Source: Phycisphaerae bacterium (lineage in GTDB: Bacteria > Planctomycetota > Phycisphaerae > Phycisphaerales > SM1A02). Taken from it: a stretch of DNA of 64,000 nucleotides. Position numbers and translations under genes: made by a program. Under the pieces are notes generated by a model. That model saw only the letters and a list, made by a program, of their open reading frames with translations, did not search any database and was not told the origin of the DNA. Shown here piece after piece: positions 16,193-26,034 of this stretch. Location: the NCBI GenBank assembly GCA_002716385.1, contig PBAX01000022.1, forward strand, positions 372,001 through 436,000, written 5' to 3'. The first letter of the stretch is position 1, and each line of letters begins with the position of its first letter.

Positions 16193-18312
16193 TGATGGTT
16201 GCACTGGTACTGGTTTCACCCTGGATAGCGGCCCTTGGGGCTGCCTGTATATCAATTCCCATAATCATTCATCTGCTTTCACGAAGACAAAGACCGCCCA
16301 TCGACTGGGCGGCGATGCAATTTATCATCGAGGCATGGAGGAACCAAAGAAGAAGACTACGTCTTCAGAATCTGATTCTGTTGCTTGTACGGTGCTTGAT
16401 ACCGGTGACACTTGGATTCGCTCTTGCCCAACCGATCCTAAACAAATCAAGTCTCCTCGGGACATCCAAAACGGTAAACCACATACTCATCGACAACTCA
16501 ATCACTTCAGGTGGATTCGAGGGCACCACAATATCGCCACTCGAAAGACACATTGAATCCGCAAGGAATATCGTTCGATCATCAAATGATGGTGACTTGT
16601 TCAGGATCATCCCCTTGGCTCCGGGACAAGAACCACCGGAATTCTATGCAAGTGAGCGTGAAACAACCCTTGATCGAATCAACCTGATCACGAACAGTAA
16701 CCATCCTGCGGAAATCGGAAACATTCTGAGGACCGTGAGCAATGAAATCGATCTTGATTCAACGCAACTCCACAGAATATTTCTTCTTAGCGATTTTCGT
16801 CAGGGAACATCGCATGTGAAAGACAAGATCCAGAACGTCGAATTCGATCCGACAAGAGTCGAACTTCTTTTCAGCGAACCATCTTCCGAATCAATCGAGA
16901 TTGTTCGTGTTACCGGAGCAGATCCAGCAAGAAGAATAACCCTCAAGGGAGGTGGTATAGAGTCACTTGTTTCACAATGTGTCGTCAGGCTGGAACGTGA
17001 CGGGAACAGGCTTCCACCATCCAACACCGTGATCACTGCGAAATCCAGATCGGGCGATGAAACCGTTCGAAATGTGTCTTGGGAGGATGGACAAAGAGAA
17101 ATGGTCGTCGACATGGTTCTACCGGTTTCACCCGAAGAACTGAAGATAAGTCCCATCTCGATATCCACAGGTCCACACGCATCGCAGAACCACTTCACAA
17201 CCATCGAGGTGGAGGAATCACTCAAGATCATTGTCCTGAACAGGAATCAAATCGATTCGCGGGATCGGGAAACAGGAAACGATCCCGGCACATGGATGCA
17301 GAGAGCATTGGTTCCCACGGACGACATACCGATCGATGTGCGGAGCATCGATCCAGCCTCCTTGTCGCCAACCGATCTTCTGAATACAGATGCCGTATTC
17401 ATCCTCCGTCCCGATCTGCTTGAGCAGGATTCCTGGGATGAGCTATCCATGTTTCTCAGTAATGGTGGAATGGTGATGATCACACCACCGGCCAATCGCG
17501 AGATCCATGACTGGATCGATTCCATGAACAAGGTTTTCGAGCTCGATTGGGGATTCCAAGGGGAGACGGTGGTTCACGATAAAGGTGAGCGGATCAAGAA
17601 CATTGAATCATCAGATTCAATTCTCGACGTCATCGATCCGGAACTTCCATCACTCACCGAACCCGTTCGCGTAATGAAGATCGTGGATATCGACCCTGGT
17701 ATGCAGGGGACCGTGTTGATGGAGGATGAAACAGGCATCCCTCTTCTCATAATCGAATCATCGAGAGGTATGGGTGTACTTGTGGTGCTAACAACGGCCG
17801 TCGATCTCGAATGGACATCACTGCCAGCGAAACCCCTGATGGTTCCATTGATACAGGAATCCCTCCGTGGTGGTCTACAAAAGAGTAGATCAAGATCCAC
17901 GATCGAACTAGGTGAGGATGGATGGCGAGATCGAATTGTTCATTCGGATGGCGATCTCACACATACCGACGGTTCATTCATCGCTCTGGATGATCCTGAA
18001 TCAAGGATCGACAAGCCGGGCTTCTGGAGTCACCCGTCAAAGACGGGAAGTGATACGACGTATCTGGCGGTCAACATCGAACCCGAATCCGGCGACATGG
18101 ACACCCAATCACTGGCCTCGATAAACGAATGGTTGGGTGAAACGGGTGACTGGAGTGTCATTGGTGAATACTCAGAGGATGAATCAGGTGGGAATGACAT
18201 GGTCTGGTTGATGTTGATCATCCTCTCACTTCTTCTGATTTCAGAGAGTCTGCTAGCCAGATTGTTCACACCCACGGACGAATCGAACGGAGGATGGATC
18301 GGATCCAATTAG
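16192..18312 (+). CDS. BatA-like membrane protein with degenerate VWA domain
   Basis: A 706-residue protein. The BatA N-terminal domain is clear: a first helix at about 4-30 ending IIIHLLSRRQRPPIDWAAMQFI, then a second helix near 60-80. The following VWA-like region has DNSIT (101-105) where an intact MIDAS has DxSxS, so Ser5 is Thr. Later segments resemble the class I amidotransferase-like fold (LLNTDAVFILRPDLLEQDSWDELSMFLSNGGMVMI). A C-terminal helix lies near 670-690. It overlaps both neighbours (1 bp upstream, 19 bp downstream), indicating coupled translation. It probably sits in the inner membrane with a large periplasmic portion. Confidence 0.8.
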   Translation: MMVALVLVSPWIAALGAACISIPIIIHLLSRRQRPPIDWAAMQFIIEAWRNQRRRLRLQNLILLLVRCLIPVTLGFALAQPILNKSSLLGTSKTVNHILIDNSITSGGFEGTTISPLERHIESARNIVRSSNDGDLFRIIPLAPGQEPPEFYASERETTLDRINLITNSNHPAEIGNILRTVSNEIDLDSTQLHRIFLLSDFRQGTSHVKDKIQNVEFDPTRVELLFSEPSSESIEIVRVTGADPARRITLKGGGIESLVSQCVVRLERDGNRLPPSNTVITAKSRSGDETVRNVSWEDGQREMVVDMVLPVSPEELKISPISISTGPHASQNHFTTIEVEESLKIIVLNRNQIDSRDRETGNDPGTWMQRALVPTDDIPIDVRSIDPASLSPTDLLNTDAVFILRPDLLEQDSWDELSMFLSNGGMVMITPPANREIHDWIDSMNKVFELDWGFQGETVVHDKGERIKNIESSDSILDVIDPELPSLTEPVRVMKIVDIDPGMQGTVLMEDETGIPLLIIESSRGMGVLVVLTTAVDLEWTSLPAKPLMVPLIQESLRGGLQKSRSRSTIELGEDGWRDRIVHSDGDLTHTDGSFIALDDPESRIDKPGFWSHPSKTGSDTTYLAVNIEPESGDMDTQSLASINEWLGETGDWSVIGEYSEDESGGNDMVWLMLIILSLLLISESLLARLFTPTDESNGGWIGSN

Positions 18313-20609
18313 ATCTCATGATCGACTGGCTTTTTAAACTCGATTCCGTACCACAGGGAGAATCAATCTCCATCGGATGGCTGCATCCATGGCCTTTCTG
18401 GACATGGATGGCGACAACCATCGCGATTGGGATATTCTCGATCTGGTGCTATCGAAGAAGCAGTGGAAACCGATTCTGGCGTTTCTTCCTTCCACTGAAC
18501 AGATTTCTCATTCTTATTCTCGTCGCTCTACTTCTCAACGGTCCGGTCATTGAGTCTTCGAGACAGAAACGGACTTCCGACCAAATCATCATTATGGTCG
18601 ACAGGAGTGGTTCGATGGACACCATGGATGTCGAGGGATATGAATCCAATCGAATCTCTAGGAAGGATCAGACAAGCAGGATTCTTGACGAGATCGAGGA
18701 TGATCTGAGGAAGATGTCGGACCAGAGGACTGTCAGATGGTTCGGTTTCCATGGCCATGTCTACGAGAAATCCACTCAGGAAAACGCGACAACGCCGGTC
18801 TTCGATGAAAAACTCGGACGCAACACCAGGATCGGATATTCGATCGATCAGGCGCTCTCGGTTACAACCGGAGTACCAACCAGCTCGATCATCCTATTGT
18901 CCGATGGAAGATCACATGGAAACACCGATCAACAATTCACATCGAAGATACGTTCAAGGGGTGTGCCCATCATCACGATTCCCATTGGTTCCCCGGATGC
19001 TGCTGGGGATCTTGGTATCAACCAGATCGTTGCTCCACAGATCGCATTCACCGACGACCGTGTCCCAATAAGGGTTTCGATATCACGTCGAGGTTCCATG
19101 AAGGGTGGTTTCGATCTGGTTCTCATGGATCGTGAAGACGGACGTGAACTCGATCGTCTTCATATCGATCAAGGGGACGCCCCGGTTGTCGACAGAACAC
19201 TTCTTGGTATCCCCGATGAAGAGGGGTCTGTCACATGGAGAGTCGTCATAGAACCTGAAGGCGACGATCTCGTCGTAGACAACAACACGATGGACATAGA
19301 CATCAAGCTTCTTGAGGACCCACTCAGGGTTCTCTATGTCGAGGGTGTCCCGAGATGGGAGTACAGATATCTCAAGAATCTTCTTCTCAGAGAGGAATCC
19401 ATCGAGAGTTCAATCATGCTTCTTTCGGCCGACAGAAGCTTTGCTCAGGAAGGTGATCGGCCGATTTCACGACTTCCAGTGACTTCGGAGGAATTCAACG
19501 AATTCGATGTGATCATCATCGGGGATGTTCCAGCCGGCGTGATGTCCCCAGATCAACACCACCTCCTGCGTGAAGCGGTTGCATCCGGTGGCACAGGGGT
19601 TCTCTGGATAGCGGGCGAGGAATCCACACCACGGACATGGAGTGATTCGAAGTCCGCATCACTCCTTCCATTCACACAACCCTTCGATCTGCCTGCGATC
19701 GGATCCCCTGTCCAGATGAAGCCTACGGATGAAGCGAAAAGGATCGGCGTCCTTCGTCTTAACGACGGTGATTCCATCGAGTGGCCAGAGGAACTGACCA
19801 ACGAGAAGATCGAGTGGTCGAAGATTCAATGGGTCCAATGGATCCAAAGAGACAGACTTAAACCGACATCCAGTGTCCTTGCGGAGACCGTTCGTTTCCA
19901 GAATCAGGATGAGAACATACCGATCGTCGTGGATTCAAGATTCGGTCTTGGGCGAAGCATATACGTCGCCACCGACGACATTTGGAGATGGCGATACGGG
20001 AGGGGTGAGCGTCTCGGTGAGCAATTCTGGATACAACTGATCAGACTCCTCGGTAGATCCTCGTTATCAGGGAATGAATCAATTGCGGAATTCACACCAT
20101 CAAGCAGACAGGTTTCCACAGGGCAGCTGGTACGGATCAGGTTGAAGGTTATTGATGAATCACTGGTTTCGAATATGGGCGATTCCCTCATCGTTTCCAT
20201 CGAAGATCAGAATGGAAAACAGGTTTCGGAAACTGTTGTTCAACGGGACAGGTCGGATATGGACACATGGAATGGGAGCTGGATCGCCACGGAGCCAGGT
20301 GAATTCGTTTTCCACATTGATTCTGGAGAACTCGACATCCGAACCGACATTCGCGTCGAGGATTCATCTATGGAATACAGAAATCCCGAGGTCGATCACA
20401 CATCACTCGAGCAATTGGCACGAATAACTAACGGACACATAGTGGATCCCCGGGATATAGATAACCTATTCGACTTGATTCCCGACAGGTCTATCACGGA
20501 GATAGATGTCCAGAAGACGACGCTCTGGGATGCACCATTCATCTTCATGCTCGCCATGATTCTCCTTCTTGTCGAGTGGATAGGTCGACGTCTGCACAGG
20601 ATGGCGTGA
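18294..20609 (+). CDS. Membrane VWA protein with amidotransferase-like domain
   Basis: A 771-residue protein. Two N-terminal helices (about 36-53, 64-83) precede a VWA domain with an intact MIDAS, MVDRSGSMD (D103, S105, S107), and SSIILLSDGRSHG. A beta-sandwich-like region follows. Residues about 343-440 (LRVLYVEGVPRWEYRYLKNLL, then EEFNEFDVIIIGDVPAGVMSPDQHHLLREAVASGGTGVLWIAG) form a class I glutamine amidotransferase-like fold without an obvious catalytic Cys. A C-terminal helix lies at about 745-763. It likely displays a large extracytoplasmic region. It overlaps the BatA-like gene by 19 bp. Confidence 0.82.
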   Translation: MDRIQLDLMIDWLFKLDSVPQGESISIGWLHPWPFWTWMATTIAIGIFSIWCYRRSSGNRFWRFFLPLNRFLILILVALLLNGPVIESSRQKRTSDQIIIMVDRSGSMDTMDVEGYESNRISRKDQTSRILDEIEDDLRKMSDQRTVRWFGFHGHVYEKSTQENATTPVFDEKLGRNTRIGYSIDQALSVTTGVPTSSIILLSDGRSHGNTDQQFTSKIRSRGVPIITIPIGSPDAAGDLGINQIVAPQIAFTDDRVPIRVSISRRGSMKGGFDLVLMDREDGRELDRLHIDQGDAPVVDRTLLGIPDEEGSVTWRVVIEPEGDDLVVDNNTMDIDIKLLEDPLRVLYVEGVPRWEYRYLKNLLLREESIESSIMLLSADRSFAQEGDRPISRLPVTSEEFNEFDVIIIGDVPAGVMSPDQHHLLREAVASGGTGVLWIAGEESTPRTWSDSKSASLLPFTQPFDLPAIGSPVQMKPTDEAKRIGVLRLNDGDSIEWPEELTNEKIEWSKIQWVQWIQRDRLKPTSSVLAETVRFQNQDENIPIVVDSRFGLGRSIYVATDDIWRWRYGRGERLGEQFWIQLIRLLGRSSLSGNESIAEFTPSSRQVSTGQLVRIRLKVIDESLVSNMGDSLIVSIEDQNGKQVSETVVQRDRSDMDTWNGSWIATEPGEFVFHIDSGELDIRTDIRVEDSSMEYRNPEVDHTSLEQLARITNGHIVDPRDIDNLFDLIPDRSITEIDVQKTTLWDAPFIFMLAMILLLVEWIGRRLHRMA

Positions 20610-20654
20610 CAGGACGATGCGATGATCGATTAATTTGTTTTCAAGCGTTTTCTG

Positions 20655-20673
20655 ATTGGATTCCCAGTCCAAT
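20655..20673 (+). other. Inverted repeat inside the moxR train
   Basis: ATTGGA (20655-20660) and TCCAAT (20668-20673) form a 6-bp stem with a 7-nt loop, in the only sizeable gap (84 bp) of the train, 20 bp before the giant coiled-coil gene. No U-run follows. It could tune expression between the two halves of the train, but it may be chance. Confidence 0.25.
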
Positions 20674-20693
20674 GACAGTGAGAATAGAGGTAG

Positions 20694-23600
20694 ATGAAGC
20701 AAGTCATCAGGCAACTCGACAACATGACCAGACAAGCCAGAAGGCTGCTTGTGGTCCGTCGGGTATCCACAACCCTTTCATTCCTGATAGTTGCCACACT
20801 CGTTCTCGTGATCACCGATTGGTCTGTCAGATTCCAGTCGGGATGGCGTCTCGCAAACCTCATCGTCCTGATCGCATCCACAACACTACTCGTTTTCATC
20901 TGGATCATTCCATCGATCCGATTCAGGCCGACCAGACGTGATGTCGCATTGAGGATCGAGCAGCATGTACCCGAATTGAGCGGTCGACTGGCATCTGGTG
21001 TCGAATTCGATTCAACCGGTCTTGCGCGGAGAAACAGGTTGGCGGCCGCATCGATCGGTGAAACAACCGAACGCATGAAGAGAGTTTCGATTCGTTCGTT
21101 GATGGACGTTCGACCCGCTATCAGATCCACATCAATCCTCTTTGTTCTTGCCATGATCGTTGGCCTACTCTTCATTCTTCAGCCAACCGGATCGAGCATC
21201 GGCTTCAGACGGGTATTCTCTCCATGGACCTTGGTCCAATGGCCCCCGAGGACCTCGGTTGTTTCACAAATGGATTCGATCGTTCCAGAACACGGTGTCC
21301 ATGGGCGGAGTATTCCACTGGTCTTGAGGGCTGAAAACACGACACCAGATGATCCAGAGGGGACCATCGAGGCGAGTTATCGATTCACCTCCGATGGAAC
21401 GAATTCCGAATGGAAGAGAGTCCTTCTGACCCACCAGCGGGATGGAATACATGAACGAGTGGTCCCCACCGAAGGCGACTCGATCGATCTGAGGTTTCAT
21501 TCATCGGATTCGGAAACCCAACTGGAAAGAATACGGATCATGGAGGTCCCCGAGGTAACATCGATCAATCTGACCGTCGTTGCACCGGAGAACACGAGAC
21601 CCTGGATCGACGATCGTCTGATACAACCCGCGAATCCAACCAGCGGCATCGAAATCGTCCAGAGCCCGGTCATGCAGGGATCGGATATCAGTCTAAAGAT
21701 GGATCTGAACAGATCCATTCAGGTCCCCGAGGATCCTGATTGGATCAACCAGACTCTCGGTGTCAACGGGAATTCGACACGCTTCCAATTCGAGGTCGAT
21801 GAAGGTCAATCGACTTCATGGACCTTTCACTGGAAGGCTGATGAGACGGAGCGAATGCTGATAACGCTTCTCGATGAATATGGACTCCAGAGCGATGTGT
21901 CCATTCCAGTTCACATCATCGTCGAACCAGACTCGGCTCCCGATGTCGTACTGATGAAGCCCGAGAGGGATCTGGATGTTCTCCCAACAGCGATCATCCC
22001 ATTGAGCGTGAAGGTTGTGGATGATCTTCCACTTCGCACCATCGGAATCGAGGTATTCCGTGAATCTGACCAACCAGTCCTATCGGATACCCGTAGTAGT
22101 GATATCGAGGATGGTCGCTTCGATTCGATGTTTGATCTTTCCGAATCAGGTGTCTTCGAGGGTGATGTTCTCAAGATAAACGGGATGGCGATCGATCAAT
22201 GGATCAACGATTCTGGTTCCACACGAACGACCAGATCGAGATCACGGACTGTCCGTGTGGTTACCGAATCGGAGTTTCTTTCCCAGATGCGAAACGAGAT
22301 GTCTCTCATCGAACAGAGATCGATCGATCTCGAGAAGCGGCAATCCGACATACGTGAATCGTTCGGTGAACTGGTCCGATCCATGCAGATGAATGGAACA
22401 TCATTCGAAGACTTGGAGGCGAATACCGTCTCAAGTGACATATCGAGAAAGGTCCAATCACTCGAAAAGCAGCAATCGGACATAACCCGTCTGGTGAACG
22501 AGCAGCTGGAGTCCACGAGTTCAATCGAGGAATGGCTGGAATCAAACGGCATGTTCGATGAAACCATGGACTCGGTTCTGGAGCAGGTGTCCGAGGCCCT
22601 CGAGGATGGTGTTCGTGCGTCATCCCAGGCGCTCCAGTCGATGGAATCCATGCGGTCGAGGGATACCGAATCGGATTCCGATCCTGCGGAACAGGAATCA
22701 CGTCTCGCATCCGAGGTCCTCCAGATGCAGACCGATGTTCAGGAGGCGCTTCAGGATGTCGTCCGTGCACTTTCCGAGGATCAGGATTCATGGTTGATCA
22801 CCCGTCAACTCGACAGGATCAGATCCGATCAACAGCTCCTGCAGTCCGAGACGAGACGATTGTCCAGAGAATTGAACGGGCAGCCAATGGAGCGATCTGA
22901 TGCCGACCTTCAATCATCGATCCAGGATGCCGCCAGAAGGCAACAGTCACTCCTTTCCGATCTTTCCGATCTCGCCCGTGAAATGGAGAAGCAGGCGGAG
23001 AACACCGCCGATGTGGATCCGGCAACCTCGGAGACGCTCAACAAGGTCATGGACGAGGCTCGTGAATCACAGATCGAGTCGGCGATGTCCGAGGCGTCCG
23101 ACCAGATAGAGGATGGTCGGATGCAGATGGCGGACGCCTCGCAACAACAGGCGTTGGAGGCTCTGGACAGAATGAGGGAGTCGATGACACCGGATGCCAG
23201 AGATCGGATAACCGATCTTCTCAGGAGGCTTTCGGATCTCAGGCAATCCATCCAGCGACTGGTCGAGGTTCAGGCTAACGAGATCGAGTTGCTCGAAGAA
23301 TCCATCGCCACCTCGAACTTCGATCCAAGGGACGATGCCATGATCGAACTTCGAGGAATGACCATCTCGACCGAATCCACGATCAGCAAGAGAACTCAGG
23401 AGGAGAAGACGATCGCACAAAGGTTGATGAAGGCCGCCGAGGCCCAGGCTAACGCAATCGGTCTGCTCCGTTCGCCTTCGATCGATTCCGGTGCCGTTCG
23501 ACTTCAGGAGGAGATATCACTGCAACAACTCTCCGAAGCGATGGAAGAGGTTGATGACCTTCAAGCCAGAAGCGAGGAGGAGATGGTCGAGGCTGAGAGG

Positions 23601-24905
23601 GTCGAACTTGCCCAACTGTACCGCGACATGTCGGAGACCCAACTCAAAATCAGGAACCGAACGAACGAAATCATCGAATCAAGCGAGAGCGAACGTCGCA
23701 GAAGACACGAGTCAAGACGGATTTCAATGTCCCAGAAGGAGCTTGCCGAGCGTTCCGATCAGGTTAGGTCCGACAATCCCGAGATAGAGGAGCGGCCCAT
23801 CTTCATTCTGATGCACGATCGAATCCAGAGGATCTCCAGAGAGGTATCGGATCTGCTTTCCAGTTCCACCCCCGATGAATCAATCTTATTGGATCAAGGA
23901 AGATTGGCGCGGGATTATCTTGCCATGGCCGAGGCGCTTGAGGACGAATCCTCCGATGATGAGGAGTTCGAGCGACGAAGCGGATCCAGGGCGCAGAATG
24001 GTGGAGAGAACGGTTCCTCGGGTGGTTCGGGTCAGAACGAAGTGCTTCCCCCGATTGCCGAACTTCGGCTTCTCAGAACACTTCAGTTCGATCTCATGGA
24101 GTCGACTCGCCTGATGGATCGGAATCCAATCGAGAACATCGAACAGAGAGAAGATGAATTCAGAAGGTTGTCCGATCTCCAGATGGAACTCGCTGAATTA
24201 GGTCAGGAGATGTTCGACCGTCATGTGAACGAATCGTCACCAGAGGAGACATCCACCGAACCAGTATTGCCACCATCAAAATGGTTCGATGATGAACCCA
24301 ACATGTCGGTCGATGGAAACCCGGCCGACAGGGAAATGGGTATCAAATCACTCGATGAACTTCTCGGTCTCGACGTGGAATCCAGCTCAGTGGATCCAAC
24401 CCCCCTTCCTGCCAACCATGATCCCTTGGAAGCGATTATCGATGAAATGGAAAGAGTCTCCATATTGATTGGAACCGATCTGAATACAGGTCCACCGACA
24501 CAGAGACTTCAACAGGATATTCTCAGGCGGATAGACAGTCTGATCGATCAGGCGCAGGAACAACAGTCGAACCAGCGATCAAGCCAGTCGTCCAGTCAAC
24601 GCTCATCGGACCAACAGAAGTCGGATGAGGAACAGAGTCAGATGGACCAACAGCAGACCCAATCCCAACAAGCGATCACCCAACAGTCCAATCCACAGTC
24701 CGCTGATTCGGAATCCGGTTCCATGGATGCGATGAATCCGAGGCTGGGTGGCGCCCTCTACGAGACCGGTCGTGAATGGGGATCACTTCCCGAGAGGGTA
24801 CGGGAACTGCTCCAGCAGGGTCGTAAGGATGCCTATTCGAGTGTCTACGAGAAGTTGACCGGCGAGTACTATCGAAGGATCGCTGAGCAGGAAGGCGGTT
24901 CCTAG
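20694..24905 (+). CDS. Giant membrane-anchored coiled-coil protein (DUF4175-like)
   Basis: A 1403-residue protein. There are three N-terminal hydrophobic helices (about 23-43, 52-74, 142-162), then a beta-rich Ig-like region to about 510. From about 520 to 1170 lies a long region of acidic and Arg/Gln-rich heptad-like helices (EQRSIDLEKRQSDIRESF; ARRQQSLLSDLSDLAREME). Residues about 1283-1345 are a low-complexity Gln/Ser tract. The last ~50 residues are conserved-looking: LGGALYETGREWGSLPERVRELLQQGRKDAYSSVYEKLTGEYYRRIAEQ. The order resembles proteins labelled DUF4175. A filament- or scaffold-like periplasmic role is inference. A GAGGT Shine-Dalgarno is present, and the next gene starts 4 bp later. 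Confidence 0.75.
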   Translation: MKQVIRQLDNMTRQARRLLVVRRVSTTLSFLIVATLVLVITDWSVRFQSGWRLANLIVLIASTTLLVFIWIIPSIRFRPTRRDVALRIEQHVPELSGRLASGVEFDSTGLARRNRLAAASIGETTERMKRVSIRSLMDVRPAIRSTSILFVLAMIVGLLFILQPTGSSIGFRRVFSPWTLVQWPPRTSVVSQMDSIVPEHGVHGRSIPLVLRAENTTPDDPEGTIEASYRFTSDGTNSEWKRVLLTHQRDGIHERVVPTEGDSIDLRFHSSDSETQLERIRIMEVPEVTSINLTVVAPENTRPWIDDRLIQPANPTSGIEIVQSPVMQGSDISLKMDLNRSIQVPEDPDWINQTLGVNGNSTRFQFEVDEGQSTSWTFHWKADETERMLITLLDEYGLQSDVSIPVHIIVEPDSAPDVVLMKPERDLDVLPTAIIPLSVKVVDDLPLRTIGIEVFRESDQPVLSDTRSSDIEDGRFDSMFDLSESGVFEGDVLKINGMAIDQWINDSGSTRTTRSRSRTVRVVTESEFLSQMRNEMSLIEQRSIDLEKRQSDIRESFGELVRSMQMNGTSFEDLEANTVSSDISRKVQSLEKQQSDITRLVNEQLESTSSIEEWLESNGMFDETMDSVLEQVSEALEDGVRASSQALQSMESMRSRDTESDSDPAEQESRLASEVLQMQTDVQEALQDVVRALSEDQDSWLITRQLDRIRSDQQLLQSETRRLSRELNGQPMERSDADLQSSIQDAARRQQSLLSDLSDLAREMEKQAENTADVDPATSETLNKVMDEARESQIESAMSEASDQIEDGRMQMADASQQQALEALDRMRESMTPDARDRITDLLRRLSDLRQSIQRLVEVQANEIELLEESIATSNFDPRDDAMIELRGMTISTESTISKRTQEEKTIAQRLMKAAEAQANAIGLLRSPSIDSGAVRLQEEISLQQLSEAMEEVDDLQARSEEEMVEAERVELAQLYRDMSETQLKIRNRTNEIIESSESERRRRHESRRISMSQKELAERSDQVRSDNPEIEERPIFILMHDRIQRISREVSDLLSSSTPDESILLDQGRLARDYLAMAEALEDESSDDEEFERRSGSRAQNGGENGSSGGSGQNEVLPPIAELRLLRTLQFDLMESTRLMDRNPIENIEQREDEFRRLSDLQMELAELGQEMFDRHVNESSPEETSTEPVLPPSKWFDDEPNMSVDGNPADREMGIKSLDELLGLDVESSSVDPTPLPANHDPLEAIIDEMERVSILIGTDLNTGPPTQRLQQDILRRIDSLIDQAQEQQSNQRSSQSSSQRSSDQQKSDEEQSQMDQQQTQSQQAITQQSNPQSADSESGSMDAMNPRLGGALYETGREWGSLPERVRELLQQGRKDAYSSVYEKLTGEYYRRIAEQEGGS

Positions 24906-24909
24906 AATC

Positions 24910-26034
24910 ATGTTCCGATTCACCATCTTGTTGTTAGCCACATCACTCCTCCCCTGTGCATTTCTGTATGCACAGGATTCGGTACCTATTGCTCCCGAGA
25001 TGGAAACACCAGTTGAAATCGTCCCAGAGGACGATATTCCCGATTACCTCGCACCACAGAACCAGCATCCAGAGGGTGCGGAGAACGCACCTGCTGAAAA
25101 CGAGCTCGATGATCTTCTCTTGTTGAGGATCAGGCAGGGACTTCGTTATCTCGCGGATCAACAGGCGGAGAACGGTTCGTTCGGAAGAGGTAGGTTCTCC
25201 AACCATGTGGCGATCACGGCATTGGCCGGTCTAGCCTTCATGTCTGACGGCCATGTTCCCGGTCGAGGTCAATACGGAGATCATGTCCAACGTGCCGTTA
25301 ATTTCATACTGGATAGTTCACAGGAATCCGGTCTGATCGCGGCCGATACCGTTCACGGTCCGATGTACGGACATGGTTTCGCCACGCTGTTTCTGGGTGA
25401 GATCTATGGAATGTCCGAGACCGATGACAGGGTTCGCGAGGTTCTCGAGAAAGCAGTCGACCTGATCGTTCGAACCCAGAACCGACAAGGTGGATGGAGA
25501 TACCAGCCGGTACCAGTCGATGCGGACGTATCCGTGACGATATGCGAGGTCATGGCACTGAGAAGCGCACGCAATGCGGGCATCAAGGTACCCCGATCGA
25601 CTATCGATAGAGCGGTTCGGTATGTGCGTGAATGTCAGAATCAGGATGGTGGATTTCGCTACATGATCCGAATGGGGACATCCGCCTGGCCCAGGACGGC
25701 CGCTGGGGTGGCCACACTCTTCTATGCCGGAATCTACGAGGACGACTCGATCGACCAGGGGCTCGGTTATCTGGTTCGCACGGCGCTGCCTGGACGCAGC
25801 CGTGTTCGTCAGTCGCACTATTACTACGGTCAGTACTACGCCACGCAGGCGATGTATCTGGCTGGCGGGAACTGGTGGAGATCATGGTGGGGTGCGGCCC
25901 GGGAGGACCTCATGCGAAGGCAATCGGCCAACGGTGGATGGTTGGACAACCAGATCGGCGGCGCCTATTCGACCGCCATGGCGTTGATCGTTCTCCAGAT
26001 GCCAAAGAGATACCTGCCCATCTTCCAGCGATGA
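24910..26034 (+). CDS. Secreted alpha/alpha-toroid (prenyltransferase/squalene-cyclase repeat) protein
   Basis: A 374-residue protein with an N-terminal signal peptide (MFRFTILLLATSLLPCAFLYA-Q) and an acidic linker to about 70. Four or more QW-like repeats of the terpene-cyclase toroid follow: QQAENGSFG, QNRQGGWRY, QNQDGGFRY and QSANGGWLD. The DxDD catalytic motif of squalene-hopene cyclases is absent, so it is unlikely to cyclise terpenes. Toroid domains also occur in protein-binding proteins. Its position as the sixth gene of the MoxR train suggests a structural or binding role in the same periplasmic assembly. It overlaps the next gene by ATGA. Confidence 0.82.
   Translation: MFRFTILLLATSLLPCAFLYAQDSVPIAPEMETPVEIVPEDDIPDYLAPQNQHPEGAENAPAENELDDLLLLRIRQGLRYLADQQAENGSFGRGRFSNHVAITALAGLAFMSDGHVPGRGQYGDHVQRAVNFILDSSQESGLIAADTVHGPMYGHGFATLFLGEIYGMSETDDRVREVLEKAVDLIVRTQNRQGGWRYQPVPVDADVSVTICEVMALRSARNAGIKVPRSTIDRAVRYVRECQNQDGGFRYMIRMGTSAWPRTAAGVATLFYAGIYEDDSIDQGLGYLVRTALPGRSRVRQSHYYYGQYYATQAMYLAGGNWWRSWWGAAREDLMRRQSANGGWLDNQIGGAYSTAMALIVLQMPKRYLPIFQR

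Noticed and set aside
24541-24720. Tandem DNA repeat in the coiled-coil gene
   Set aside because: The repetitiveness comes from Gln/Ser codons in a low-complexity protein tract; no fixed repeat unit is visible.
24910-26034. Squalene-hopene cyclase
   Set aside because: QW-like repeats are present but the DxDD catalytic motif is not seen, and the chain is too short and carries a signal peptide.
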